Source: Aquilaria yunnanensis
Taxonomy: Eukaryota > Streptophyta > Magnoliopsida > Malvales > Thymelaeaceae
Assembly (NCBI GenBank): GCA_039654915.1
Contig: CM077596.1
Location: forward strand, 71,487,751 to 71,551,750
Direction: 5' to 3'
DNA: 64,000 nucleotides
The notes beneath the pieces were generated by a model. It saw only the letters and a list, made by a program, of their open reading frames with translations. It was not told the origin of the DNA and did no database searches. The translations under genes were made by a program, and so were the position numbers. This document shows, piece by piece, positions 1 through 11,657 of the stretch. Position 1 is the first letter of the stretch. Every line of letters starts with the position of its first letter.

Positions 1-1118
1 TATAATGATTTGCCTTGCTTTGAGCTCTAGATTATTATCTAAATTTTTCAAGTTTGGACGAGACATACTTAAAATAAAAAAATAAAAATAAGAGAAAGTG
101 GATTAGAAAAATTGTAAACTATATGCATTTTTGTGCCAAATAAATATTCATATGTTGTTGGATCATGCCAATAAATGAAAACATTCGCTTGTGCTTATAT
201 AAATTTGTATAGAAATATATGAGATAAGTATGAAAATTAATATATAAATCGATTCAAAACAATAATTTGGAAATTAAATATTTATGAATTGTCTATCCTA
301 ATATTGCTTAAAGTTATTATTTGTTTAAATACTACACGGGGGACTGAATTGAAAAATTGGTTAGAGTTTGATGACTTTTTTATAGTTGGCCCTAAAAGTT
401 TGTCTTCTTCATCAGAAAAGAAAGAGACACGAAGACACAGAGGAGCTCCGGGCATACAGGGACGCATTGCTCCTCAGAAAAGCTTGCCTTCTTCCGCAGA
501 AAAGAAAGAGACACGACAAGAGCTGAGACCTCACGACAATAGGCCGACGCTCCGCCAGGCGGAGCACCCGTCGTAGAGGTAGCCATAGCCATCCGACATC
601 GCGCACCTCACCGGCAGACCCAGAATCGTCCTATGTGCCCGGAAATCGGCGTTTTTTGAACTTTTTCCGCAGAAAACGCTAATCGGTGCGAGCGGCTGCT
701 GATTTCGGCGAATTGGGGCACCTAGGTATTTTCCGACTACAAGCAAAAATTTCCGACCTAGGCTGATTCTCCTGTACCGTTAACTTATACTAACGGAGAA
801 GTGAATTGCAGTAACTTTTTATTTACGGTGCTTTATGTGACGAATGGCGGTTATGGATTGGTGGTATATTGCTTGGGATATGGAAGAGGGTACAGGAAAA
901 TTGCATTCACTGGTATTACGTTCATCGAAGTTTGTCAATCCCAGCATTTACAGCCAAATATTAACATAACAGTAGGAACCCGGCTGGCAATCTTAACCTA
1001 ATGAAAGAGCTCCCTTTCCTCCCTTAAAAATAATAAATCAAAACTCACACCAACCACCCTATAAAGTAACAAACACAACAACTAATCTGCTTCTGTACAG
1101 CTACTGGTTCTTGAAACT
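1..1118. other. Intergenic, AT-rich, with one diverged direct repeat
   Basis: No supported gene. A roughly 42-bp imperfect direct repeat lies at 391-432 and 475-516; both copies end in the same run agaaaagaaagagacacga. The stretch 400-780 is richer in GC than its surroundings and may be a transposon relic. Open frames here are short, overlap on both strands and show no recognisable motif. Confidence 0.5.
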
Positions 1119-1283
1119 TCAGCTTGTAGCCAATAACTCTTGTTCGAAGCCCTTTTTCGCTTTTCTCTGGATTTGCCCAGTCTTGATCTTGATGGGCATT
1201 AACTGTTCTTCATCCGCCCCTGCATTTTTAGCTTTCCTCGAAGCAGTAGATTTTGCATCCATGGTCTTGTGCTTGTTCTCCAT
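1119..1283 (-). CDS. Possible small lysine-rich protein (54 aa), unrecognised
   Basis: This is a short frame on the minus strand starting MENKHKTMDAK and ending in stop. It is lysine- and alanine-rich, with no membrane segment or known motif that I recognise. I chose the internal ATG at 1283 because a TATA-like run (minus strand, 1391-1384) lies about 100 bp upstream, and TGGGCT/GGGCC-type elements, common in plant housekeeping promoters, lie just beyond near 1410-1430. The frame can be extended upstream to an ATG at 1328. It could equally be a non-coding transcript or chance. There is no recognised neighbour gene. Confidence 0.3.
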   Translation of the reverse strand: MENKHKTMDAKSTASRKAKNAGADEEQLMPIKIKTGQIQRKAKKGFEQELLATS

Positions 1284-2000
1284 AATCTTTGTCGTTAACT
1301 GAGCGGAAGATCGATCAAGTGCCAGCAATATCTAAGCTGCTGGTTTGAAATTTGAATAAAGAAAAGAAGGAGGCTGAAGAAAATATATATACTGGGACTG
1401 GATAAAACGGCCCGATGGCGATGAGCCCAAGTGGTTTTCTCATGCTTTTTCTGCTTCACTGTGGTCACGTTAACTAACAAATTTGTCAAGTAATCAACTG
1501 CGGCAGAATTTGAAGGTCACTTGAGCATACAAGGATAAGAACAAACCTCAGAGTTAGAGCTGGGCTTAGCAATTGAAATTGAGGCTAAGGAATTAGAGTG
1601 ATTCTATTTCAACTTTCCTGCAAAATGCACCAATGGGTAATCGATTCACGTTAGAATAAGAATATATAATGCTAGAGTTAGAAACATTTCTGTGTTTATG
1701 CATATATAAATGATGTAGCAGATCATAATTAAAGTATCAATCTTTCTTTTTTTTTTTTTGCATAATTTACTTAATTTTAATTTATACATAAGTTTATAAA
1801 GTTAACTTCCGTGGAATTCTTTGTATGAGTAGCATTACTCTCAAAATAAACTTTTATAGTCTAATTGTTTTCCTTCTTATCCTCATAAGAGCAAGAGAGT
1901 TCAAATTTCTGAAATTCTCATCGTACGTAAGCTATGATTTTGAGTGATAAGATGTTAATAAGCTATTAAGTACTTTGGAAGGACAAAGAATGTTGAGGGT

Positions 2001-2335
2001 CAATTTATTTTATCTAAAGTCAACTAATTTGTTTTTACTTTTATATCTTTTTTACCTAAAATTAATTTCATTTGAAAGTTAATATTATGTAGATGTAATA
2101 ATCAATTTAGATGTAAATTTTTAGGACGTTGTTAAATTTTTATAAACTTTTCTTTTTTAAGGCTTGAAATTAGAAAAATTCATAAAAATTTAGTAAGATT
2201 ATAAAAATTGTATTTTCAATTAATTATTGCAGTTACATAATATTGATTTTTAATTAAAATTAGTTTCAAGTAAAAAATATGTAAAAATAAAAATAAGTCA
2301 TTTTGCAATCAATTGACTAAAGTTAAAATGAATTG
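2001..2335. mobile_element. Small TIR element (MITE), family member 1
   Basis: The ends are inverted repeats: the left end reads caatttattttatct and the right end, reversed, reads caattcattttaact. A 3-bp ggt flanks both sides (1998-2000 and 2336-2338). A clearly related copy in the same orientation lies in a SUVR intron (31654-31957), and more diverged relatives occur near 51.7 kb and 53.1-53.3 kb. There is no coding capacity. The superfamily is not settled; a 3-bp duplication would suit PIF/Harbinger or CACTA. Confidence 0.55.
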
Positions 2336-3707
2336 GGTATGAGTCTCAGTAGCAGATCTTCAAGACAGTTTTCAGGTGAGAAAATGTCATCGTCTTCTTC
2401 TTTCTTCTAAATCTTCAATGATGGGTACATTGTATTCATATTCGAACAAAAAATGAAGAAGAAGATGAGTGGGAATATTGAGTTTACTACTACCATTTTT
2501 TGTTTTTAAATTTAAATGGTTTAGCTTCTTCGAGATGTACACTGCACAATTGTCGCAACAAACAAATACTTCTCATAAAGAAAAATAATGCACCAGTATC
2601 TGTGCGGGGCAATCCAGTATAGATCAACAACACTCAAGCTTTTATGATCTCCGTAGTACTTCATTTTTTGTAAAATGCATTATTTTGTTTTCAGATTCTA
2701 TGAGTTTTCCTTTTACTCGCACGTTGCAGCAGTACGTTCTATAGGAGTATTTAATGTAAATAAAGTGAAATTATTATTCAATAATAAAGTTTAAGGACAA
2801 ATAAATGAAATATTAGAGTTCTAGCAATCAAAAGTGGACTTAACCATTGATAAAAAAATATTTTCCTATGGAAATGGTAAAACTATGATAGAAACAATTG
2901 TCTTAGAAGATATCAACCAAAGTCTTCATTTAAAAGATAGAAATAACATTCCTAGAAAAAATGATATTTAAGCATTTATACAAAAGTCAAAGTGAAGTTT
3001 GGGATTAATTAAGCAAACAAAAAGACTATAGGTATTAAGTTTAACATTGACTTAATAAATGGGTAAAAAAAAAAAGACAAATAGATAGAATTTAAGGATT
3101 AAAATGAGAAAGATCTATAGCTCAGGCACTAAAAAATAGCAATTAAGGAAAAAATAAAATAAAATAAAAAATAGCAACATTGTTCATGAACAATGCCAAC
3201 CTCACTTGTTCAATATAATTTTTCTCTTGACCAACAGTTTTCCTAGCTAGTCTTATACCTCATCCACACTGAAAGCCCAAAAAAGATGTTACTTAACTCA
3301 GCAATTTGTGTTATGCAAGATTCATGGTGCTGTGCTAATAGTTTATGCTCATAATCATTGCGCAAATTAGTGGAAGCAAGGTTGCAGGCCCTTTGTCACA
3401 AAATAATATGATGCTTTCATATTTTAAAAATATTCAAAGTTTGTAGATGAAAATGTAATATTGTAGAAAGATGGAGAACCTTTTTTTCTAATATAATTGC
3501 ACAATATGCTTTTAGGCCCTGTAGTTTTGGTCTCTGGTAGTAGCAGACAGCACCTAAACTTTCAGATTTGTCGGTCATGCCATCGCCATCATTTTGCTCT
3601 AACTTTAAAACTGAGATATGATCGTGAGAGGGAAAATGACATGGACCAAAAGGGGGAAAAAAATATATCAAAGGACCAGAAGTGGCGATTGTCCGTTGTG
3701 GGTCTGG

Positions 3708-3806
3708 TATAGGAAAGCAGGCTAAATTAGACCCAAAATTTATAGGAAAGCAGGTTAAATTAAGCGCAAAATTTATAGGAAAACAGGTAAAATTAGGCCC
3801 AAAACT
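3708..3806. repeat. 33-bp tandem repeat, three copies
   Basis: Three consecutive 33-bp units start at 3708, 3741 and 3774, each opening tataggaaa and ending in a caaaa run. They differ at only a few positions per unit. No gene or other structure explains them. Confidence 0.85.
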
Positions 3807-4296
3807 GAGTTATTATTCATCTATAGTAACCAATTGCTCATCTTGAGAATATTAGTGTAATATTTTGTAATATTGATTCCTAATATTAAAAGAAAGGTAA
3901 AATATATTATTCGCCTCAAATATTTAATTCTCATTTCATTATTAATATCCATTTTGTTGCATATTGGTCTTATATTTCTATAGTGTCCTAATCCTAGGTA
4001 AGACTAAGCTGCCGCAAATATTCGATTTATAGAGAGAAAAAATTAATAGTTTAAACGGACCATTAATTGTAAAGGAGTTATGCCATGGTTTGAACTAGTT
4101 TGCATTCTCAGCGTTGCCACAGGATTTCAAAATGTAGCATGAATGATATACAAATACTGTTAAAAATTATCATCATCATCAATATAACAACTTGAAAAAT
4201 AGCAATTGATGTAAACATGATATTGAGTATGAAGGGGTAAATCCAAAAAATTATCTTAGTTGAGGCATTCAAAACTAATTATATGTACTTTTTAAT

Positions 4297-4852
4297 AGGG
4301 TGAGTATTATTTGGACAAAACCGAAAAAATAAAAAAATCAATTACATTTGGATAAAATGGTTTGCTTTCTTTTTTAGTTCGGTTGGTTTGGATCAAAACT
4401 GAATTTGATATTAGGTTATCACATCAATGATTGGATCATACATTTAAAACTAAATAATCCGAATAAACCAAATAGTAATAAATATTTTACCATTATCCAT
4501 AATGACCCTACATATATAAAGTTATTTTCTACTAATTTTTTTCCATTATCCATATTGACCCTACTCATGTAAAATTATTTCCTACTATTTTTTGATAATA
4601 TGCTATCTATCTATCTTTAATTTTGGGTGTAAGAGGTAAAAATTTTAATTTTTTTTTTCATTTACTATGTATATAGATCTTAGAAAGAGAACCGAATAAA
4701 CCAAGCCAAATAAATTGGAATATAATTCAGATGGTTCAAATCGATTATGACATGTAATTTGAACAATTTGGATACACCTTTTTTAAATTAAAAATTAATC
4801 AAAATATTGTGTTTGAAATGGTTCTAAACCGAATCAACTGAATGCTTACCCT
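4297..4852. mobile_element. TIR element flanked by 11-bp direct repeats
   Basis: The left end agggtgagtatt and the reversed right end agggtaagcatt form terminal inverted repeats, followed on both sides by sequence close to ccgaa/cggtt motifs. Both sides are flanked by the identical tactttttaat (4286-4296 and 4853-4863). The end motif resembles the GGGTGAGCATTCGGTT ends common in plant hAT MITEs, but the direct repeat is longer than the usual 8 bp. It is non-coding. Confidence 0.65.
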
Positions 4853-6535
4853 TACTTTTTAATTAGTGGGGTTATCATATAAAATTTTATAGGGCCATAA
4901 TGAATATTTTTAAAAAAAACCATATACCAATTACATGCTTTTTCCAAAATTCAGTGGTGGCATTGTACATGGCACCACCTATGTAAATATCATCAATAAA
5001 TTTAGCTATTAACATTAAGCATTTAAAAAAACATAAAAATTCAAATGAGATAAATTATTATTTTTTTTTGTTGAATGAGTTGCTTAAGAGTGATTTGGAT
5101 TTAGTGTACTACAAATGAACTACTAAAAAAACACTTATCTGAGCACCACAATAGCTAAATGAAGAACATTTGTAAGTCAACCCATTAGAGAACACCAAGC
5201 TTATAATCACAAATCTATTTATGATGATTAGCAGTGAATAAGTCCTTGCAAAAGAATGACTACCTAGTTCATAGCAATTATCAAGACCAAATATCTATTA
5301 ATCAAGTACATTTTAAGCATGAAAATCTCAACTATTTTGTGAACATTTTTTTAGAGAACTTAAGGTACAATTTAAAAAATAATGATAACAAATAAGACTA
5401 AAAACATTAATTTACTCAAAAAGAAAAGACTAAAAGCTTCAATATCTGTTAAAATGAAACTTGACCTTATCAATTAGACTAGCCTATGAGCCATTGTGAT
5501 GAAGTACTGAAATGCCACGAGTGAGAGGCTCTTAATACATAAGAAGCATTGAACCCTTAGGGTTAACAATGAAATGGCAATAAATGCCAAGGAACAACAT
5601 AAAATAACAATGAATAGTAGTCTAATTAGGGAGGGAGGATGCCATGGTGGGCCAAATAAAACCTGTTAGGACTAATGTGAGGCCTTAGACACAACCAGAA
5701 GAATGATGACTATGAAGACATAAGGGTAAGGGGTTAGGAATGACTAAATGGGTATAAGAGCATATTTGAATAGCTAAAAGCTAAAAACACATGTTCTTAC
5801 TTTTCATATATCACCAATTAATACCAAAATGAATTGAAATTAATACATTAATTTCAAACAGGTAAAACCTTCCAAATTTAAATAGGTCTAAATTGAGATA
5901 ATATAATTAAGGATAGTTATGGAATTCAAGTGTTAAAATTTTCTGATTTCTTGTCTAAAATAACAAATCTGCCACATGTCACCTATATATGAAGTCTGTT
6001 AAGTGAAAAATTATTTTTATCTTGAAGCATGTCATGTTTTTATAATATATATTAGATTTATTGAAAAATTGTTAAAAATCAGTTCGAATTCTAACTCTTA
6101 AATAATCATCTGGCATTAAAATTTTAAATTCTAATTTTAATTTTTTTCTCATAAATTCAAATTGTGTCATCATTTTTTATAGTTACTTGACTATTTATAT
6201 CAAGGTTGTTAAAAATGCAATTCAGATAGTAGGATTGCATAATCCTATAATTTGGATTTAGAAAACCCATCCAAATTGAAGTAGGATCAATGTCATAGTA
6301 GGATTATGGCGGGATCATGTTTAGAATCATAAGATTGTAAGAAAGTAAGATTGCATCGATATTCGTCATTCATTGCAGCCTAGCTTCCCTTGCTCATCTA
6401 TCTCTATCACCGTCAGTTTGGGCTATTTGGTTTTAACTCTCATAAAAGAAGCTTGTCGTCCCAGATGACTAGAGGGCCACGTAAGGAAAAAAAATTGGGG
6501 AAGGAGAATAGGGAAGGGCCCCATTTTCAATCTAG

Positions 6536-6900
6536 CAAAGAGAATAAGGGAATTCAGAAAAGATAAGAAAAAGCAGGGGAGAGGGAGAGGGAGAAAAAAA
6601 TGAAGAAGAATAAGAAAAAATAGAGGAGAAAAAAAATGAAGTAAAAGTGATAGAGGTAGAAACGAAGAGAGATGAAAAAGAGATGAAAAGCAAGAAAGTG
6701 AAAAATGCAGTGAAAAAAATGAGAGATAGATGAATATGAGAAAAAGAGAGAGAATCAGAGAGGTAGTTTGGTAAAAGAAGAAGACAAGAAGAAATATGGG
6801 AACGAAGGTCAAAATGGGATAAGAAGAAGTGAATGGTCAATAAGGAGGGAAAAAGAGAATTAGATATAATCAATAAGGAGTGAACAATCAAAATAGGGAA
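6536..6900. repeat. Purine-rich (G/A) tract
   Basis: About 365 bp of the plus strand is almost entirely A and G, in runs such as gaagaagaat and gagagggagaggg. It lies inside the hAT-type element, just left of the nested Mutator-type element. Low-complexity frames on the minus strand are a by-product. Confidence 0.8.
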
Positions 6901-6930
6901 GTGAGACAATCAATAAGACAATATAAAAAA

Positions 6931-7801
6931 GGCCAAAATGCACATTTGGTCCTCAAATGTTGTTAACTTAAGCGAGTTAGTTCTTTATAAATGAGTTAGT
7001 ATGACTTAGTCCCTAAATTTTGCAAAATATAGCGAATTAGTCCTAATTGAGCTATAGTTGCAGATAGTGTTTGTTTCTCAACGCTATCGGATTTTCTCCT
7101 TCACACACCATTGGCCTCTCTTTGTTGAACCAAATCCTAAATCCAATATGAAAATGATCTAAGCCCAAAAGTAACAATCCACCTTCAAATCTGCCCTCTT
7201 AGCCATCAAATTCACCGTTTCCCAAGTTGTCATAGTCAAATCCACCCTCACCATTGAAGCCATTTCCATCAAATTCGTTCTCACTGTCAGCTTCAAATCC
7301 ATCTTTGCCATTGAGCAAGTGGTAGAAGCATGCGATAAACACCTTGTGCAAGTGGTGACAAAAGGATATGGCTACATTTAGGTGCAATTTGCAGATTAAA
7401 ATAGTCGACGGATAAATGTTTTGGACTTGAATTGGACCAATTTGTCCACGATTATATTCATTTGAGAAATGGTAAGCTAAGAAGTAGAGTATCCACCTTT
7501 AGTCTCCCCAGCCTATTGCTGACCTTCGTTTATCATCGTCGGTGGCATTTTCTGGTGTTTTCTCCTTGGATTCAATTTATCCAGCACAGAGAACCACTTT
7601 GCTCACCATCGTCGTCATTGTCACGTGACAACACATATGTTTTTTCTGTCAACCTATGGACTAACTTGCATAGATTATCAAAGTTTGAGGACTAAGGCGT
7701 ATAGTTTACCAAAGTTGGATGACTAAGTCATTATGAGTCAAAGTTAAGGGACTAACTCTTTCAAGTTTGTGAAGTTGAGGGACCAACCACACATTTAGGC
7801 C
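6931..7801. mobile_element. Mutator-type non-autonomous element with exact 9-bp TSD, nested
   Basis: The left end ggccaaaatgcac pairs with the reversed right end ggcctaaatgtgt, and the similarity continues through the ggtccctcaa motif. The 9-mer tataaaaaa flanks both sides (6922-6930 and 7802-7810), the duplication size typical of Mutator-like elements. It lies wholly inside 6201-8135, so it inserted later. The interior (about 7070-7680) is richer in GC and could be captured sequence, but I do not recognise it. Confidence 0.8.
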
Positions 7802-8135
7802 TATAAAAAATTAACTAATGGGTAAGATTTTACCCTATTTTTTATAGAATATTTTATCTAACTTTTTTCTTTTAGATTATAATCAAATAGATATAAAGAA
7901 TTATTAAAAATAAAAAATTACTACAATTTTATGATGTGATTTTTTATAGAGGCAATATTTTTCAAATAAAAATAACATGGGTATCCAATATAATTGATCT
8001 TTTACATTAATTATATTTTTTAGATAAGAAATTTAAAGTTTTGGTAAGATTTTACAATCCACTGTTCGATCTTGCGATCCCGATCTTGCACGATGAAAAA
8101 CAATTTATGGTAAGATCCCGATCTTAACAACCTTG

Positions 8136-8941
8136 ATTTATATTATCAGTTTTTATTATATGTAAATCAAATTTGTATGCTAACTCAATTTTACTCGGAG
8201 TTGAGAACTAATGTATAATGAATTATAAAAGTTTGGAACACATATTGTATGAAATGAAAGTTGATGACAAAAGAATAAGGGTTCTTGACTACTTGTGCTT
8301 TTGACCATTCTTCTTTTTTTAGCTTTAAAGCTATGACTTTGTTGTTCTTTTGCTATAGCTAGTTTACATACCCAGCATGTTTTGCTTATTATGTGAAAAG
8401 TCTATCACACCCTTTTATAGATTTTCATGCTATATATATATATATATACCAATTCAAAACAAATTAGATTCATTGTTTTCACAAAAAAAGTGAGAATGTA
8501 GAACATTTTAATTAATACAATTTAAAATGCATTATTATGCCAATCAAAATTATATCAAATTGAATTCCTTTTAGGGAGTTAAAATTTTAGTGCTAAATTT
8601 CATTTATTCTAAACATTGTTTATGGAAATATTAGAGGTTGTTTGACTCGACTTAACTCGAAATCATAATTTTTTTTTTCTCATAAAATGCAAGGGGAAAA
8701 CAATTTAACAAGTGTATTGCCCATTAAACTATATTGTACACGTGATTACGGGAAAATAGAATGACAAATGTATGATGAAATAAACTTTAGGTTACTGACA
8801 ACAATAATAATAGTCCTGCTGCTCCAGACTTTAGTCGAGTTGGTTAAAGGAACAATGGGAAGTTCAGATTACCATCTTCCTAATTTCCTATACTTTAAAG
8901 AATTTTTTATTTTGCATTTACTTGTAAAGATACTTCTGTAT

Positions 8942-9008
<67 letters not shown>

Positions 9009-9046
9009 TCGCTTGAGAACTCAATTGACAATAACATGAAGCCAAT
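8136..9046. other. Intergenic DNA with (AAT)n microsatellite
   Basis: No gene. Positions 8942-9007 are a perfect (TAA)22 run, which gives a meaningless poly-Asn frame on the plus strand and a poly-Leu frame on the minus strand. Confidence 0.8.
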
Positions 9047-10650
9047 AAGAGCCTAATTGACATGAAGAAGAATGATAGCCACATTTGCCATTTAACTTCT
9101 CCTTTTACCTTCTCTACATATATGTGACACATGTCCTTACTTTTGGAACTAAAAATTATAAACTGGGTACAATGAGTTTCTCCTTTATAAAAGGTTAAAT
9201 TAGCGGATGATCCTCGATCGTTTTTTCTTGCTTTAAATGCTTGCATTTATTTTTCTTCCATTTCCCTCATTCTTCGGCTTTCTTCATCCCCCCCTCTACT
9301 TATTATCTCCACAAAATTCATTAGGATAATACCTTTGAGATATTATCTGAAACAGTTTATGGTGTCTTGATTGCTATTTTTTCATGCTCTTAATTTGCTT
9401 CCCTTCCTAAACCCCAAAAAATGCCATCCTATGTCGGCCTCCACGTCATGCCAGCCTCACTGTCTTTGATCCACTGTCATCCTTTGCCATCGACCACCAA
9501 CCACTGTCACTACATCTCTCACCGTTTGCTTCAAATTGCACCCAACCAATTCTCAAATTAACTTTTTTTTTTCATTCTCCAGTCTATTTTGGTTATTGTC
9601 TATGTCTAAGTGTGTGTAATTATTATTATTATTATTATTATTATTGGTTTTGCTATTGATTCTTCATTTTAAAAGTGTGTGTGTGTGTTCTATGTAGATT
9701 ATGAGCACAAATTTCGATTGAAAATTTCCAAAAAAGTTTTCACGGTTTTGTGGATATTTTTTTTATGGGTTGGGTTGATAAATTTGGTGATGAAAATCAA
9801 TAGAGTACTAGGTTTAGGATACTCTTCATTTTAGTGAAGATTATCCTATCAAACCCCTAAAGTGCAAGTTTCCTCAAGGTTTTTTCCACCTTAATGTTTT
9901 ATCCTTCTAGAACTATATGTTTTTCAATCCTGAATGAGGACAATGGATGGAGACCACCCATAACTATGAAGCAAATTTTGGTGGGTATTCATGACTTGCT
10001 TGATCAACTAAATCCTGCTGATCTTGCCTAAATCAATGGATATCCAAGATCATGATGAGTATAATATAAGGGTTCGACTACAAGCAAAGCAATATCCACT
10101 CACCATCTAGTGATAAACTATATTTTTTCATAAAATGGATGTGAATGTAGTGAATTGTGATAGATTTTACAAATAGAATTTAGTGGCATTACTGATAAAC
10201 CCTATTTTATTAGCCAGTTCTGGATGTTTATTTTGATTCGTGAATTTCTTTGTTCAGTAAAGGTTGTTTTGTTGGGTTTTATCAATCAACGAATGGTGCT
10301 GGCAAATCGATATGGAGTAATATTCTTATGAAATTGTGCAAGGGAAAGTTAATGGAGTCGTAATTTCAAAAGAGAGAGGGGGGGGGGGGGGGGAGGAGGG
10401 TGGAAGAAGGTGAATATTGGGGGGAAATGTTCAAATGTGTAACAGAAATAAAGATTATGGGTTTGATTAGAGCAAGAAAAAACATTAAGGACCGGTAACT
10501 ACTTTAACCTTTTACAAAGAGAAAGTTAATGTATCTGATTGTCAATTTTTACTTCAAAAAATATGGATGCATGTCACATTTACAAGGAAAAGGCAAATGG
10601 AGAAGGTAAATAACGAAGACCGCTAGCAGTTTTCTTGACATGAAAATCAT
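9047..10650. mobile_element. Long-TIR element (Mutator-like?), non-autonomous
   Basis: Sequence around 9063-9215 is repeated inverted around 10495-10640. Paired motifs include ccttttaccttctc against gagaaggtaaata, atgtgacacatg against gcatgtcacat, and ataaaaggttaaa against tttaaccttttac. Each arm is about 150 bp. The ends are diverged and I could not find a target duplication. The interior contains a 16-G run at 10378-10393 but no recognisable coding sequence. Confidence 0.5.
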
Positions 10651-10766
10651 TACTTCACATGACCGAGAATGGCTTGAGTTGTGACTTATGCATAAAATTT
10701 ATTCCTTGTCCAATCAGTCAGTATGTATATATTGAATTGGTAGGGTGTAAATTAAGTTATATAATA

Positions 10767-11012
10767 CTTATTTTGTCTCAAATTCTTTACACTATATGCT
10801 ATTAACAATAATTAATATGTAATTTTTTATCTTTAATATTTTGGTTTATAATTTCAAAAAAAATTATATACAAATAAAAAATGAAAAATTATTACATTAG
10901 TTTCTAAATATAATTTTTGAAAATTACCTAACAAATGGTAACATAGAAAAAAATTAAATTAAACTTCAGTTAAAAAAAGTGAGGTGAGGCAAAATACATC
11001 GGACCAAGGAAG
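10767..11012. mobile_element. Stowaway-like MITE (TA-flanked)
   Basis: The left end cttattttgtctca and the reversed right end cttccttggtcc are imperfect inverted repeats flanked on both sides by TA, the Tc1/mariner target duplication. It is about 246 bp, AT-rich and non-coding. It lies about 330 bp upstream of the TOM9 start. Confidence 0.55.
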
Positions 11013-11023
11013 TATCTCTTACG

Positions 11024-11091
11024 CCTTTATATTGTAATGATTCCTTTATATTGTAATGATTCTGGGTATTAAACAACAACAGCAACAACTA

Positions 11092-11124
<33 letters not shown>

Positions 11125-11125
11125 G
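11024..11125. repeat. 19-bp direct duplication and a perfect ATT/AAT palindrome
   Basis: The 19-mer cctttatattgtaatgatt occurs twice back to back (11024-11042 and 11043-11061). About 30 bp further on, 11089-11125 is a nearly perfect palindrome of aat repeats meeting att repeats, able to form a hairpin. Both are in the TOM9 upstream region. Confidence 0.75.
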
Positions 11126-11339
11126 TACTTTTTAATTGTGGCTCAACAGGGCTGGACTGGACCTAGGGTTCTGGAAAAACTAGCTCCAAACTTAAGTCCA
11201 ACACCTAAAACCCAAAATTCCAAAGCCAGACCGGACGGAGTACCCCTCGCAGCCCCGCCCCCCCGGCCACTTCCATAAAACCCCCTGCGGATCAGGAACA
11301 GAGTACAGACAATATCGCTCTCCTTCGTCGCTCTAAGCA

Positions 11340-11657
11340 ATGGCCAGTCAACCGAGAAAAGGCGGAGTCTCGCTTTCCGGTCGGCGAAGTGCGGTGAAGG
11401 TTGAGCCCAATTTACTATCCCGGATGTCGGACTCTCCGATCGTGTCTCGCGGCAAGAAGGCTGCATGCGACACTATCTTCGTTTCCAAGAAGCTCCTCCG
11501 CAGCACAGGCAAAGCCGCCTGGATCACCGGGACGACCTTTTTGATTCTCGTTGTCCCCTTGATCATCGAGATGGACCGTGAGCAGCAACTCAACGAGCTC
11601 GAGCTCCAGCAGGCCAGCCTTCTCGGTCCTCCACCCGCTCCCACTTCGCACAATTGA
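11340..11657 (+). CDS. TOM9: Mitochondrial import receptor subunit TOM9 (plant TOM22)
   Basis: This is the 105-residue plant form of TOM22, a tail-anchored subunit of the outer-membrane TOM complex that helps pass precursor proteins to the TOM40 channel. The plant protein lacks the long acidic cytosolic domain of fungal TOM22, and that short form is what is seen here. The diagnostic stretch SKKLLRSTGKAAW precedes a membrane segment at about residues 57-77, followed by IEMDREQQLNELELQQ facing the intermembrane space. The length matches the family, the frame is one exon, and the start is the first ATG. A long 3' UTR, possibly with an intron starting soon after the stop, is likely. The next gene downstream is on the opposite strand. 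Confidence 0.95.
   Translation: MASQPRKGGVSLSGRRSAVKVEPNLLSRMSDSPIVSRGKKAACDTIFVSKKLLRSTGKAAWITGTTFLILVVPLIIEMDREQQLNELELQQASLLGPPPAPTSHN

Larger units (their letters stand above)
1330..6200. other. AT-rich intergenic DNA with small repeats
   Basis: No gene seen. The stretch holds two MITE-like elements (2001-2335 and 4297-4852) and a 33-bp tandem triplet (3708-3806), listed separately. The rest is AT-rich DNA with no open frame of interest. Confidence 0.6.
6201..8135. mobile_element. hAT-type non-autonomous element with exact 8-bp TSD
   Basis: The left end begins caaggttgttaa and the right end is its reverse complement (ttaacaaccttg). The flanking octamer atttatat is identical at 6193-6200 and 8136-8143. 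An 8-bp target duplication points to the hAT superfamily. A second element (6931-7801) sits inside it. No transposase frame is visible; the purine-rich tract at 6536-6900 accounts for the long minus-strand Ser/Leu/Phe-rich frames there. Confidence 0.8.

Noticed and set aside
6423..6909. Ser/Leu/Phe-rich minus-strand frames of about 125-129 codons
   Set aside because: By-product of the purine-rich tract inside a transposon; no domain.
7199..7695. Frames inside the nested Mutator-type element, as captured genes
   Set aside because: Composition is suggestive, but I recognise no family in any frame.
8768..9246. Poly-Asn and poly-Leu frames
   Set aside because: Translation of the (TAA)n microsatellite.
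11348..11653. Minus-strand frames over TOM9
   Set aside because: Shadows of the TOM9 coding sequence, which is recognised beyond doubt.
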